Below, piece by piece: positions 1-12,219 of a DNA stretch of 64,000 nucleotides. The DNA is from Ochromonas danica (Eukaryota; Sar; Chrysophyceae; Chromulinales; Chromulinaceae). The first letter of the stretch is position 1. Every line of letters begins with the position of its first letter. The position numbers were made by a program, and so were the translations under genes. The notes beneath the pieces were generated by a model. The model worked only from the letters and a program-made list of their open reading frames with translations, was not told the DNA's origin and searched no databases. The stretch lies in contig VKHL01000035.1 of the NCBI GenBank assembly GCA_015146655.1, positions 6,423 through 70,422 of the forward strand, given 5' to 3'.

Positions 1-77
<77 letters not shown>

Positions 78-79
78 CC
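1..79. repeat. (CAA)n microsatellite at the window edge
   Basis: Uninterrupted AAC/CAA triplets run from the first base to about position 79. The tract may continue outside the window. Confidence 0.97.
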
Positions 80-132
80 ATGACCTCTCACTCTGTGGTC
101 AGACTATCCACCTTCCAACCAGTCCTCTCGCT

Positions 133-1829
133 ATGTCAATAGATAAATACTGTGAGGTGAGACGCAGCAGTCATCGCTCTGTTGTTGTCCTTTCACCTGA
201 TCACCTCAGACAGCATTCTCTGTTACTGACCAATGCCTCGCCATCCAGTGCTAATGGTCTGAACGAGAGAAGCAAAAGAAAGTGGATAGTGTTCGATGAA
301 GTGAAAGGTCTACCCTCTGTCATCACTCTGAAGAACCTCTACTATTCCATGGATATCATCCTTGCCTACATACAGACTCTGAGAGAAAGATATCCACCAT
401 CTACTAACATACTCATTTGGATAGGTGCCACGAAGTATATAAAAAGTATCAAGAATGTTCAAACACAGGCAATAGTAGTGGAAGAGGTTGGCGAGATCCT
501 ACTCTATCTGTTGGTCAAGTATGCTATGCTAAGATTGAGTGTGCTTTGCCCTGTAGGATGGGAACACTCTCTATTAGACCATGAAGATACCTCTCTTATG
601 AATGATAAGGATCTATTTGTAGTATTAGCAAAGGTAGCAAGTAGATGGGATAGCTATCATCTTCCTCTTCCTCCTTCTAGACCTAATAATCTACCCAACC
701 TGCAACAACTTTGTCGTGCTGCTCTTTCATCAAGACGATATGAAGAAGGATGCATGCCTCGACCTCATCTTCTCTATCCAATTCTCATCACTGGACTTGG
801 TGGGAGTGGGAGTCACTTTGTAGCTGACCTGCTTCAAAAGATGCAATTCAGACTTTATCATGAAGCGTTAGGACCTGAAGGATCTGTGGTAAGCAGTAGA
901 CATCCCTCTCATCACATCTCTATGCTGATAATATGATGATAATGATGATAGAGTTGGTTATACGCTGCTAATGATGTATACTTCAACACAAATTATCCTT
1001 ATGGAAGTCTGAATGGTTTCCAACGGTCATTACTCAGCCCTCGTTTTCAACATGTCATTTATCTTCATCGACAACCTTTGAAGATCATCTCATCCTTAAC
1101 TAGTCATACTAATAAGACCTATGCTTACATGCAAAGTGTTATGAGACAATGGTTGAATGAGACGGAGGATTGGCCTAGTCTCCATAACCTTGATCAGGTA
1201 TATATATAATGCTTCTAGCTTCACGAGATGGACAGCCTAATAACACTTCATGGAGTTGATTAGGTTTATAAAGAGCGTGTAGATTGTTGGAGGGGTCAGC
1301 CTTGTAATCTTCGCTATGCTGCTACTGTCTATTTGCACTGGAGAGCCTTCGCTAATCAGTAAGACATGATTACTGCAGTGCCATGAACATTCTTTACAAT
1401 GACCTTACTTGTACAATATGATACATACTATACTATTTATAGCATATATAATAATGCCTCCCCATACACACTGCACACTACTTATCAATTCCCTTTTCCT
1501 TTTCATGTTGTAGGACAGTTGATGCAGTGTATTCAGTGGAACAGGTGGCAAGTTTAGTTCGTCATGTCTGCCTCTTCCTTCATTCAATCAAACATACAGG
1601 GAAGGAGAAAGGGCCGTCAAGTTATTCTGAGGCTTGCCATGCATTGTGGTCTTCAAAAGGACAGTCTTTAGCCTCAAGAAGTGACAATATCTCAGTCGCA
1701 ACTACTTCCATTAAAGCGGAATTACGTCGAAGGAAACACATGAATCGTCGCAGTCATGGAGATTATAATCTCAATGATATCGCAAAGAGAGATGAAATAC
1801 TTGCGATAAAGATCCAAGATCTGCTGTGA
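133..1829 (+). CDS. Sulfotransferase-like P-loop protein (4 exons)
   Basis: Predicted join 133..888, 952..1197, 1264..1358, 1514..1829, giving 470 residues in one continuous frame. Near residue 220 a Gly-rich loop (GLGGSGSHFVADLL) fits the PAPS 5'-phosphosulfate loop of sulfotransferases. It is followed by HEALGPEGSVSWLYAAND, which spans the first splice junction. A later YLHRQPLKIISSL segment fits the 3'-phosphate-binding Arg/Ser region, and YLHWRAF fits the family C-terminal half. The first 215 residues match nothing I recognise. ATG133 is the first in-frame start, but an upstream exon cannot be excluded because the window begins close by. Substrate is unknown; the family moves sulfate from PAPS to sugars, lipids or proteins. 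The stop lies 14 bp from the end of the convergent transporter gene. Confidence 0.75.
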
Positions 1830-1843
1830 ACTCAACTGACCAT

Positions 1844-3145
1844 TTAGCGTGTGGTCGAAGATGACTTGGTGACAAAGCGTTCAAGATATCTCGATAATCG
1901 AAGCTCATGCCAGAGGCAGCCAGTGATAATCAACGACCCACCCATCATCTCCTGCTGAGTGACAACTTCTCCTAACAGACCTGTATATGTCAACAAAGAA
2001 GAGATGATCAGTCAGTTGAAGGTCTCACACAAAGTACAATTAACAATACCTGCAGAAAAGACGGACGCCCAAAGAGGCTCCGAAGTGAGGATGAGCGATG
2101 CATCAGTCGCGGGCACTTTCTTGAAGACCCAGGATTGCATCCAGATTGCCCCTGCCGTGGTGACAATTCCAGTATAGGCCAAGCCCATTAGTGCATGTGG
2201 CGAATGGAAGACAGGCTGAAGATCTGACAAATCATGACCATTCCAAAAGCTCCAAAGCAAAGCGAAGAGAGCAACGAAGCTAATCTTCATGGTAGTCATC
2301 GCGGTGGCGCCTTCTGGGAATGTTTTCATTGCTTTCTCTAATACGAGGTAGCCTGACCCAAAGCCAATGGGTTGTAAGAAAAGCCAAAGGTCACCACTTT
2401 GAATTCCACCATTTAGAGACAGGGTTGGTAGCTCAATACATGCAGCACCAATGACAGCTAAGGTGAGAGAAACCCACAACTCTGCATGAAAGATTCCTTG
2501 GAGAAGGGAAGAGATCAAAGCCACCCAGATGACATGCAAAGAACACAGGAAAGCGCTCTTATCAGCTGATGATGTCTCTAATCCAATGCTTTGTCCTATG
2601 TATCCCACCATAACACACAGACCAAGACTAAGACCATACTTCCAAAAGGTGGGGTTGGAGAAGAGTGTGGAAGAAGTTGAGCGAAGTGCTAGAGGTAGAA
2701 GAATAAGAGAGGCAAGGCCAAAGCGCAAAGCAATATAGAGAGGAGGATCGAGATGACCTCCTGGAACACTCTCGAGAATAACCTTTACAACTGAGAAGTT
2801 GGTTGACCAGATGACACAGATGGTCAGCATGAGAGCTTTCCACACCAGCTCTGGTACAGCCTCTTCGTTAGCGAAGAACCTTCCCATTCCCATAGTGGCG
2901 GTTAAAGGAGGTGTAGTGGTTGTGGAAGAAGGAGAAGATGTAGCAAGGTCAATTGTATCTGTGGATAGCAACTTGATGGGAGATATGTGATGATTCCACT
3001 CGTATGGTTTGTGCTGTTGTTGAGCCATCATCGTAAGCCTCTTTCCATAGAAGGAATAAGCATAGTCATGGTGAAAATAGCATGAGAGCAGTAGAGTGAA
3101 GAGAAGCACTTGATGACGATTAGTTAATGAGAAAAGTAGCGTCAT
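1844..3145 (-). CDS. EamA/DMT-family transporter, probably plastid-targeted
   Basis: Predicted complement(join(1844..1980,2050..3145)), 410 residues. About ten hydrophobic segments form two EamA repeats; the second ends with LLGEVVTQQEMMGGSLIITG, read only after removing the 69-bp intron. The N-terminus has a hydrophobic ER-signal core (LLFTLLLSCYF) followed by DYAYS-FYGKR, that is a small residue then Phe at the presumed cleavage site, then a basic, Ser/Thr-rich stretch. This is the established bipartite plastid leader layout of stramenopiles and cryptophytes. Chloroplast DMT proteins of this type are known in plants and algae; the cargo is not predictable from sequence. The nucleotide-sugar/triose-phosphate branch of the superfamily seems less likely because the EamA signature is clear. 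Confidence 0.85.
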
Positions 3146-3449
3146 GTCAACGCATGTAGGAATTAATTCAATATGAATATAACTTGACCTCTCTCACAGT
3201 CTGCCGCGATGTAGATCAAGATCTTAATGAATGGTGAAGGCAGTTGAAATCAAAGAGAAGAAGAGCAAAGCAGCGCAACTGTTGTTGTTGTTGTTGATCA
3301 TTCCATTCATCACTCATTCGCTCTCTCTCCTCTGCCACGTCGCCCCCCGTGCTGTACGCTTGCTGTATGTTTGCTGTACGTTGGCGGTTGTGTGCGCGTG
3401 CGCAAGGCACCCACTCCGCACATTTCCTGTGTGTGATGAACGCTTCAAC

Positions 3450-3530
<81 letters not shown>

Positions 3531-3673
3531 TGGGCAAGGGTAAATCTGGATGGGTGGCTCTAAATTAGCTCCATGCCTTGTAGCTTGTAGCCGTCCACAG
3601 TATTGGTTAGAGCGCATATGTTAAATAGCAGCAGACAATAATAGTTTTTAGTTTTCATCTTTTCTCTCGTTGT
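3146..3673. other. Intergenic region with a GC-richer island and a GT microsatellite
   Basis: No convincing gene. The stretch 3340-3425 is GC-richer than its surroundings and contains alternating GCGC/TGCGCA motifs; it lies about 200 bp upstream of the DMT start and may be its promoter. The pure (GT)n tract follows. Open frames across the tract are repeat artefacts. Confidence 0.6.
3451..3528. repeat. (TG)n microsatellite, about 39 units
   Basis: Uninterrupted TG dinucleotides between the DMT transporter promoter side and the 3' end of the ankyrin-like gene. Confidence 0.97.
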
Positions 3674-4603
3674 CTATCCAGTAGAAAAGAGAAGAGCTCC
3701 ATCATCTTCACTCTGACCAAATAAAGCCGCAGAAGAGAACTTCACAAACTTCTTCTCTCCCACTTGAGGAACAGCACCATCCCCATTCCCTTCACTGGTA
3801 TCGTTATTGCTTATCGTTCTGTCAAAGGAAGTCAGTCCAAGAGAAGATTTGACGGATATGTTGGTCGAAGCAACTCCACCCCAAGCAACTTGCTGACCAT
3901 TCCTTCTCCAAGACTCTCTGCCTCCTTTTCGTTCCAATAGATCAATGATTCTATTTCGATGAGGTGACTCGGTAGGTAAAGCCTTTGCTAAAGTTAGGGG
4001 CAGCTGGTCCCTCTCCGCCACACTATTTACATCAACTCCTAATTCCAGCAAAGCTTCAACACATTGAGGCATGGCATATTGAACAACAAGATGGAGTGGT
4101 GCAAACCAAGAGGACTCTTCCTATAGAGACAGATCAGATCAGATCAGATCAGACTAACTTGCATAAAGTGGAGGAAAGGCTGACTTTACATGACTGACCT
4201 GACGATTAAAATCAAATTGATACTTCGCTAATAGGTTAATAATAGGCAGACACTTGTCATCAACATGGTCATTATCTTGACGAAGATAATCGAGAAGGAG
4301 ATTAGGACATGCAGGATGGTTGACAGGATAACCATGGTCTAATAGGAAAGATGAGATCAAAAGATGCTGATTAATCAAGGAGGCTAATAGAGCCCTTGAC
4401 CAAAAGTATAGTCTAGGGAAAGCTGGTTCAGCAGCTGATTGTCTCACCAGATCACAAAACTTTCGATACTGGCCTTGATTTGCAGAAGAAAGAACTTCTT
4501 GGCCTAAGAGAAAGACTGCTTTGCCATGTTCATTATTATCTTTCATTAAGTTAGAAAAGACTTGCTTTTCTTCTTCTAATGAACTCTTGATTTCAAATAA
4601 CAT
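3674..4603 (-). CDS. Ankyrin-repeat-like protein
   Basis: Predicted complement(join(3674..4120,4199..4603)), 283 residues. After splicing, the centre reads FAPLHLVVQYAMPQCVEALL then LELGVDVNS, a good ankyrin repeat. An earlier weaker repeat (LLISSFLLDHGYPVNHPACP, then a second helix and LLAKYQFDFN) precedes it. Donor CAG|gtcagt and acceptor tatag join in phase 0. The C-terminal 100 residues are low complexity with a Phe/Gly/Ser character and no recognised domain. Ankyrin proteins bind partner proteins; no enzymatic role is indicated. No targeting signal is visible. Confidence 0.7.
4131..4153. repeat. (AGATC)n tract inside the ankyrin-like gene intron
   Basis: Four to five copies of AGATC make up a third of the 78-bp intron. 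Confidence 0.9.
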
Positions 4604-4842
4604 AGCTAACTAACTGTCTTTCAATATTGTTTCATATCAAATTCAATGTTAATTTTGTACAAAACGGATGGCATGGAGATCAAAACTCCACTTTATCGGT
4701 TTGAAAAGGTGAAAATATGGAGAAATAAGTCTTATAGTGCAAATGCACTGTTGGTGCCACCGGCAGCCTGTGCATCTTTTCTGGCCACCGCATTGCCTTT
4801 GCCTTTGCCTTTGGCATCATCATCATCATCCCATTGAATCTC

Positions 4843-6198
4843 ATGTTACGAACGATCAGTGCTCGAGCATTTGGTGTTTGTTTAGCTTCTACTACCTTCT
4901 CTTGTAAGGCTCTTTGCGAAGAGAACACGAACTCCACAACAACAACCACAATAACTATTAATAATGAGGATGTGATCAATAAAACTGTGAATGGTGGTGG
5001 TGTCATTCCATCAAATAGTACAGGAAAGGTAACTGCTCGTAAAGTCAGTCCTTGGAAAGAAGGTGGTAAATATGACAACAATGTTATTGAACCAAGTGTT
5101 TCTATCATCTCTGGAACAGCCAATAAGAGTCTTTCTCAACGAATTAGTACTCTTTTAGGTCGTGACCTTTCAAATGTTGATATTCATAAATTCTCTGATG
5201 GTGAAATCTCTATTCAAATTAATGAATCGATGCGTGGTAAAGATGTCTTTATTATTCAAACTTGTTCACCACCTGTTAATGATCGTATTATGGAGCTTAT
5301 ACTCTCTGTTGCGGCTGCCAAGCGATCAGGTGCAACAACTATCACAGCCATTATTCCTTATTTTGGATATAAATTGAATCGTCGTGGATTACCTATTTCT
5401 TCTACACATCATACACGCTTTCTGTGGAATGCAGCAGGTGATCTTGCAAAGATGTTACAAGTCGCTGGAGTGGATAAAGTCATTTCAGTTGATTTACAAC
5501 GTACTGGTCAAGGTCATGAAGCTTGCTTCTTGAAAGCTCAACTACCTGCTGAAACTATTAGCACAAATGATCTCTTTGTTGATTACTTTCAGAAGAAGTT
5601 AGATCCTACTTGTCCTATTGTGATTGTTGCAGCAAATATTGAGAATGCCAAGAAAGCGAAGAAATATCAGAAGAAGTTGTCCTTAGGATTACCCACTGCA
5701 AAGATCGATTGTGCTGCTTTCCTTCGAACAGATGCGGAGAGTACCATTTTTAAAGGTGCTCAGTTAGAGCTTCAAGGAGATGTGAAAGGAAAGGACGTTG
5801 TTCTAATTGAAGACTACATAGGTAAGCCTTTGTTGATTCTGTTTTGAATCATATTGTTGACATGAGTTAATTCGATTGGATGTCTTCCTTACTGAGCAGA
5901 TTCTGCAGTCCATGTGTCTATCTTGTGTAACAAGTTGATGAAGGAAGGAGCTAATAGAGTTTTTGTGTGTGCATCGCATGGCCATTTTGATAGCCGTTCC
6001 ATGCGACTCATCGATCTCTCTCCTGTCTCAGAGGTGGTTATCTCTGACTCGATTGCATTGCCTGAACATTCTACGGCCAAAATTGTGCAGCTTTCTATTG
6101 CTCCTCTTCTGGCCACAGTTATCAAGTCTGATGTGAACAGTGCTCTCTTTGAGTTCAACCAAGACAATACAGAGGAAGATTATGTAGCTGATTCGTAA
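4843..6198 (+). CDS. Ribose-phosphate pyrophosphokinase family protein, divergent active-site loops
   Basis: Predicted join 4843..5821, 5900..6198, 425 residues. The first in-frame ATG is 4843; the TTG at 4834 is not a credible start. An Arg-rich, acid-free leader (MLRTISARAF) suggests mitochondrial import. Family landmarks: FSDGEISIQI, DVFIIQTCSPPVNDRIMEL and IIPYFGY. The usual RQDRK catalytic loop is replaced by KLNRRGLPISSTHHTRFLW, and the VDLH motif by VDLQRTGQGHEACF. The usual DDxxDTxGT PRPP loop reads EDYIDSAVHVS across the splice junction. A GLP..STHH insertion of this kind is, from memory, known in protist and stramenopile homologues. Loss of the PRPP loop suggests either an altered enzyme or a regulatory PRPS-associated subunit. 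Confidence 0.8.
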
Positions 6199-6599
6199 AT
6201 CTCTGAATATACTACTGGTAAAGTAAATTCTATGAAGAGACACATAGAAGAGAGTTAATTTAAATCACACAATGAAAAGTGGTCACCCAGTCGAACGGAT
6301 TGTTCGTTAGACATGAAAATACAGCTAATTCCCTATTATATGAAGTCAACAACAAGATCTCAGCTAGGAGAGGACACATGCGAGCAAAAGGCTCAAAACA
6401 TGCCGGAATACTCAGTTAGAATGACTTGCTGTTTAAGAACGAGCACAAGTATAGTATATATTGAAACGATAGGATACGAGACCATTTTCCTCAATTTGGG
6501 AGATAGAATGATCAAACTCTACACAAAAAAGACAACCACAATCATAAATAACAGACATAAAAACATAATATAACACAATACAATCCATCTCAAAAGCCA
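6199..6599. other. Intergenic between two convergent genes; nothing supported
   Basis: AT-rich 3' flank shared by the PRPS-family gene and the permease gene. I see no RNA gene, repeat or convincing coding frame. Confidence 0.5.
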
Positions 6600-9275
6600 C
6601 TATGGGAAAAGAGGTGCTCTTTCATCATTGCACTCGTCGTCTGGCTTTCCTCCCTCAACACCCACTGCTTCATCCATACTCCGACTACTATCCAGACTAC
6701 TGCCCAACGAAAGAGACTTCTGAAACAACATCTCTTCAACCTTCTCTTCAAATAGTTTGTCTTGGAAAAGCAACTCTGGGGAAGGAAGATATTGAGATAG
6801 ATGATCTTGAATACTCTTCCTCAAAGACACCTTGTCTGATTTCAAATGAGGCTTCGATGAACTTCGAAATAGTTTCATAACACCAATAAGGCCATCGTTC
6901 TTCTCTTCATTCTCTTCTTCGTCGTGTATCGTGGACAATGGAACAACCAATGCACTTCTATTATCATCATCGATACTGCGAGACTTACTTGCAGAGGGTC
7001 TCAACCCCAATAATGTCGATTGTCTCAACTCAGAGGAACTGCGACTTCCTTGACGAGACTGGCTGTTCAACATATTCTCCACTTCATTGTCAGGAACTAT
7101 TGCACACCTGGGACTCACACGCTTCTCATGAGGTTTGTATCCTGGACGCTTCTTCACAATATTCTCTATCAGCTCTGAAGATATACTGAAGAGAGGCTTC
7201 TTCTCCGAAACAGCGGAGATTGTAGACATTGCGTTATCATTTCCAACCTGTTGCTCTGGACAAGTTTCATCCTCTTCGCCAATTCGATGGAACTTATCTT
7301 CATCGAAGGAGCCTTTTCCAAGTTGGCCTGAAGCTTGTCTGTTGCCTTCTTGGATAGTAAATTCAAACATGGTGGTGACGTTAATTGTGGAGGATTGAAC
7401 AGACGATTGTTCCTTTTTCAACTTTTCTACTCCATGAAAACTAGTTGGTGTAGGTTTCAGTTCGAAGCATTTTATCAGTCTAGACAAAATCCCTTTGTTG
7501 ATGGCTTGGTTCTTGTCATTCTTTCCCTTCAAGCCCGGAGAAACAGATGACACTTGCTGTGAATGGTTTGCCATTCGCCGACGATGTCTTGTAGCAGTAT
7601 TGGCTATTCACATACAAACAGTGAGCTACCATGAACTTCTCAATAACTATGATTAGAAATTAGCATGACTCTTACCGTTGATCACATAGGCTTGAAACAT
7701 GATTTCTTGCTCTTGCTCAGAGAATCTTTGACGAGATTTCACTCTTATCATATACCAAATCGTCACAAAAGCCAGATAAGATAGCATACCTACACCTCCC
7801 ATTTGTATAATATACGTACTAACGTTTACACCATTCACTATGACGGTTATTGAAGTAAATAAAAAAATAGCCATGCCAAATAGTGCAAAGTAGATTCCAA
7901 ATGGTAGGGTAAACCATCGCTTGAGTGATGATAATCTTCTATGCAACTGTATATAACATATCAGTATAAGAATTTCAATAATTGTTGAACAATGATGACC
8001 GCTCATAAATAGCGCGATAAATACATCAATGTTGCAGAAGTAAGCAACACATAAGAGGCAGAGTACTAAACCTGCCCCACACAGCAATGCCACATATGGA
8101 ATGCGATCCGGACCATACGAATATTGCAACACACCTGGTAATAAACCACTATCAGCCATCGAACGAAGCTGAATGCCATAGACATAGGTGAAGGCACAGG
8201 ATGTTGTGAACAAAATGGGAATTAGCATAGCTTTCCCAACTCGTTCAGACACGTGCAATCCATTCACAAACCCATAGTATAAAGGAGAATCAATAGAGAT
8301 ACCAACAAAGAAGCTGCCTGGAGCATTGCATCCTGCAGCGAAAATAAGCAGGAAGGCATTCAACGAAATGATTGCATAGGCCCAAAGATAAGATTGAGGA
8401 AGAGTCTTGCTTGGCTGAACATCCACACAAATATCATGACAATCACAACACTATTATCATACATATTGGTATTGAGTATGTCTTACCTCCCGTGCATCTG
8501 TACAGGCCATGGGCAACAGCTCCAAGCCTGCAAATAATAATGACCCAGCAGGAACACAAAGTATCCAATTAGAATAAGATATTGGAATGTCCATTAGAAT
8601 TCCTCCTCCATATTTCTTGCAATCCATGCAAGGCATCCACACTGAATAATAAATTATGAATAACACAATAGCAGTCAATACCAGTATCGTATTCATCCTC
8701 CAGAAATACTTCACTCCCATTATGTTAACCACCAGACATAAGCCTAGCATTACAATCCAGAAGAAGGGGATGAAGGAATCAGGCAATCCGAATACCTCCG
8801 CAGCCGTCACTCCAGCGGGAAAGAGCAAGGAAGTGGTGAAGACAATGCTTTGAAACATCTCACAACAGGCGACAATGAACCCAAAGAAAGGTCCTAATGT
8901 CACACGGGTCATACCATAGAGGCCGCCTCCAAAGGGTAGTGCTGATGTGATCTCTGCCAGACAAAGTGCGAGGCAGAGATAACCAAAGCAGCTCATTATA
9001 GCTGTTAGTAAGTATTCGATCACACCGCCTATTAGACCACCAGTCCAAAAATAAAGGTGATTCCCAATTATTAAAGCAATGCCTATTATAACCAACCATA
9101 ACAAATATATCATTCATCTGGTTTAACGTTGTTTAAATTGATAGTATTGAATATGGTGATACATACCTAAGAGAGTGACTTCCCAGACTGTTCGATTGCC
9201 TTTAATTTTACCACCATAACTCCCAGAGGAACATGTAGAATCATCTCCTGTTATTGTCACCTTCTCTTCGACCAT
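6600..9275 (-). CDS. Amino-acid permease, APC superfamily (4 exons)
   Basis: Predicted complement(join(6600..7603,7676..8414,8487..9082,9167..9275)), 815 residues. Exon 1 ends WEVTLLG and continues in exon 2 as IALIIGNHLYFWTGG, the first APC helix. The AEITSALPFGGGLYGMTR motif and TDAREPSKTLPQSYLWA (formed only by splicing exon 2 to exon 3) are typical of the family. About 12 membrane segments occupy residues 30-480. A hydrophilic tail of roughly 330 residues, rich in Ser, Glu and Lys, follows and looks cytosolic and possibly regulatory. It probably imports amino acids or related amines by cation symport; the substrate cannot be told. An in-frame stop just upstream of ATG9113 is intronic, which fixed the acceptor at 9083. 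Confidence 0.87.
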
Positions 9276-10228
9276 TTGTTATTATATTATATACAGTACT
9301 CAAGATTTGTTGTCTTATTTCTACTTTCACCAGGATTAGTCCCAATCAAACACTTTGCTTTCACTTTCAATCTCTTGTGTTCTTCGCTTCTTTGACCTGC
9401 AAGATCACGCTGGACATAACCAACACATCATCAACTTCATGTCATCATGTTTACATTCCGTTGTCTTTGTCAACACCCCGTCGAGTTTGCCTTCAAAACA
9501 TGGGGCCAACGCAATAATAATAATAATCCGATTGGGAAACAGCTACAAGTAGTCTATTCCTTCTCCAACAATTCTTCAGAGATTTTTTTTAAAGAGCTTA
9601 AGAAAAAATGTTGAAAAGCTATCCTTCGAGTGTCAAGTGCATGATATTCATGTCTAACTTTTTTTTTACAGAATAATATCTTCGTTGGATATTGGAAAGT
9701 AATTTCTCACTATTAATGTTATCTACATCAGAATATTAAGTTTTATACTACCTTCATCTAACTTACTTTTGCACATCATCAAAAACTAATCTACATTCAG
9801 AGTATATGATAACATGAAACGCTCATCATTCATTTCTCCAAACAAATAAAAAGAAATATCCAATATCACCTCTTTGTATAACAGTGGTAATCTATTCCTG
9901 CTAGTCTAGTCTACGAACTACTTCACAACAACCACGTTGTGTGATGTATATCCAATACACACACCCTCACTGTTTCTGGTCTCTCTCACCAAGACACCAA
10001 AACAGTAAAAGCGATTATTCATGCGTGAGAACGAGGCAGTGCGGTGTGTGTCCTGTGTGGGTTGCGCTCACCGCGGAGGTCAGTTGTGGTGGGGCTGCAA
10101 GTAGAACAAGTCCTGGAACATTGTGCTTGGACAACAACCAAACCTTTCTTGGGCAGTCAACAATCTAACACCACCACCCCTTCACACTTGCTTTCTCTCT
10201 TTGAAGAACATTATTCAATAAATAAAAA
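9276..10228. other. Divergent intergenic region upstream of citrate synthase
   Basis: Mostly AT-rich with no supported gene. A GC-richer block at about 10020-10150, 80-210 bp upstream of the citrate synthase start, contains GTTGCGCTCACCGCGG and TG/CA-rich motifs and is the likely core promoter or 5' UTR. The permease promoter should lie at the left end. Confidence 0.5.
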
Positions 10229-11834
10229 ATGATGAGAACTACTAATATCGTTCGTCAGGTGAGAGAAATAATTCACATTCATTTTCAACTTCACCCACAC
10301 TGGATCTAAATAGTCGTTAATATCTTCACTATAAATTTTGTCTGTGTCTGCTTCCTATCTTTCTAAATGATGATTCTTTAATTTAGGCTACTCAGACTAT
10401 TAACCGCAAGATGTCTACTAAGGTAGAATATTCTATTTTCTGAACCAAGTTGAAGTATCAATTTACTGATCAAATTGTATTGAACTTGACTCTGACGTAC
10501 AGACCTTGAAGGATGTGCTTAAGGAACAAATTCCTGCTAAGCAAGAAGCTTTAAAGAAGCTCAAGAAGGAATATGGTCATCGTTCTTTGGGTGAGGTCAC
10601 TGTGGATCAGTGCATTGGTGGTGGTAGAGATGTCAAGTGCATGTACTACGAGACCTCTCTCCTTGATGCTCAGGAAGGTATCCGTTTCCGTGGATACTCT
10701 ATCCCTGAGCTTCAGGCTAAGCTCCCTACTGCCAAGGGTCCTGCTGGTCAGGGCGAGCCTACCCCTGAGGCTCTCTTGTGGTTGTTGTTGACCTCTGAGA
10801 TCCCTACCGATGCTCAGGCTAAGGCTTTGGGTGAGGAGTTGCGCCACCGCGCCACTCTTCCTGCTCATGTTGAGCCTCTCATCCGCAGCTTCCCCAAGGG
10901 TATGCACTCCATGACTCAGCTCTCTTCTGCCCTCATGGCCTGCCAGGTGGACTCCAAGTTTGCTGCTGCCTATGAGAAGGGTACTGCCAAGAACAAGCTT
11001 TGGGAGTATGCCTTGGAGGATGTCTTGGATGTCATTGCCAAGCTCCCTGAGATTGCTGCTCTCATCTACCGTGTGTCTTACAAGGACGGTGTCGTCCACA
11101 AGGATACCTCTGGCAAGCTTGACTATGGTGCTTCCTTTGCTCGCATGTTGGGTTACAACACCCATCAGTTCGATGAGTTGATGCGTCTCTACCTTGTTAT
11201 CCACAGCGATCACGAGGGTGGTAACGCCTCTGCCCACACCACTCACTTGGTGGGCAGCACCTTGGCTGATCCTTACCTGTCCTATGCTGCTGGCTTGAAC
11301 GCATTGGCTGGTCCTCTCCACGGTCTTGCTAACCAGGAAGTTCTTGGCTGGATCCTTGCCCTTCAGGCTAAGTTCGTTGCTGAGAACAAGGAGGTCACTC
11401 GCGACACTATCACTGAGTTCGCTTGGGATACCTTGAAGGCTGGCAAGGTCATCCCTGGCTATGGTCACGCTGTGCTCCGCAAGACTGATCCTCGCTATGA
11501 GTGCCAACGCCAGTTTGCCCTCAAGTACTTGCCTAACGATCCTCTCTTCAAGATTGTTAACACCATCTATGAGGTGATGCCTGGCATCCTCACTGAGCAT
11601 GGCAAGACCAAGAACCCTTACCCCAACGTCGACTCTCACTCTGGTGTCCTCCTCTGGCACTATGGTCTCCGTGAGTACCAGTACTACACTGTTCTCTTCG
11701 GTGTCTCCAGAGCCTTAGGTGCCTTGTCTCAGGTCTTCTGGGACCGTGCCCTTGGCATGCCTCTCGAGAGACCCAAGTCTGTCACCCCTGAGTACATTGT
11801 CCAGTACTTCGCTCAGAAGGACAAGACCAACTAA
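10229..11834 (+). CDS. Citrate synthase, mitochondrial (3 exons)
   Basis: Predicted join 10229..10258, 10387..10422, 10503..11834, 465 residues. Two tiny exons of 10 and 12 codons encode an Arg-containing mitochondrial leader ([22 protein letters not shown]). The enzyme condenses acetyl-CoA with oxaloacetate in the TCA cycle. Catalytic regions are intact: GPLHGLAN (His of the 274 type), [13 protein letters not shown] (His of the 320 type plus substrate Arg) and NVDSHSGV (Asp of the 375 type). The substrate-binding segment [17 protein letters not shown] is also present. Length and motifs match the eukaryotic type I enzyme. Codon use is strikingly biased to C- and G-ending codons compared with neighbours, as expected for a highly expressed gene. 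Confidence 0.97.
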
Positions 11835-12219
11835 ATGGTAACGGTTTATAATAGTGGACATGGAGGTCTCCATTCTGTTACAGAATGGACGAGAGCATGT
11901 GGATGGATTGGTATAGAATCAGTAGGGTAGAAATAAGTTAACTTTGTCTGTCATGCGCGCTGAAGGATTTATTTCCATATTAGTCTTACTTCAAATCAAT
12001 AGACTAATCCGATTTAATCCTAAAGGTTAATGCTAGACTCGAAACATTAATTATAATAATAATAATTAAAATCTTCATCACACACTCTACATCCCCAGAT
12101 TGTCACGTCGCGTCATTGTGCAGGATGGTCGCTGTTAACTTAAGAGGAGAATTATGACCGTTTGAAGCGCCAACAATCATCAAGAAGAGGAATACTATCC
12201 ATTGAGAAGAAGGAGAAGA
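11835..12219. other. Intergenic region, AT-rich
   Basis: 3' flank of citrate synthase and 5' flank of the coiled-coil gene. It includes a short (TAA)n run near 12050. Nothing else is supported. Confidence 0.5.

Noticed and set aside
3216-3617. Open frames through the (GT)n tract, coding Cys-Val or Thr-His repeats
   Set aside because: Pure microsatellite translation with no conserved flanks.
8860-9117. Start of the permease at ATG9117 or ATG9113
   Set aside because: Position 9117 is out of frame with the permease and 9113 follows an in-frame stop. Splicing from 9167 to 9082 gives a better N-terminus that matches the family.
10551-11660. 369-codon open frame antisense to citrate synthase
   Set aside because: It is a shadow of the codon bias of the real gene; its product has no known motif and citrate synthase is unambiguous.
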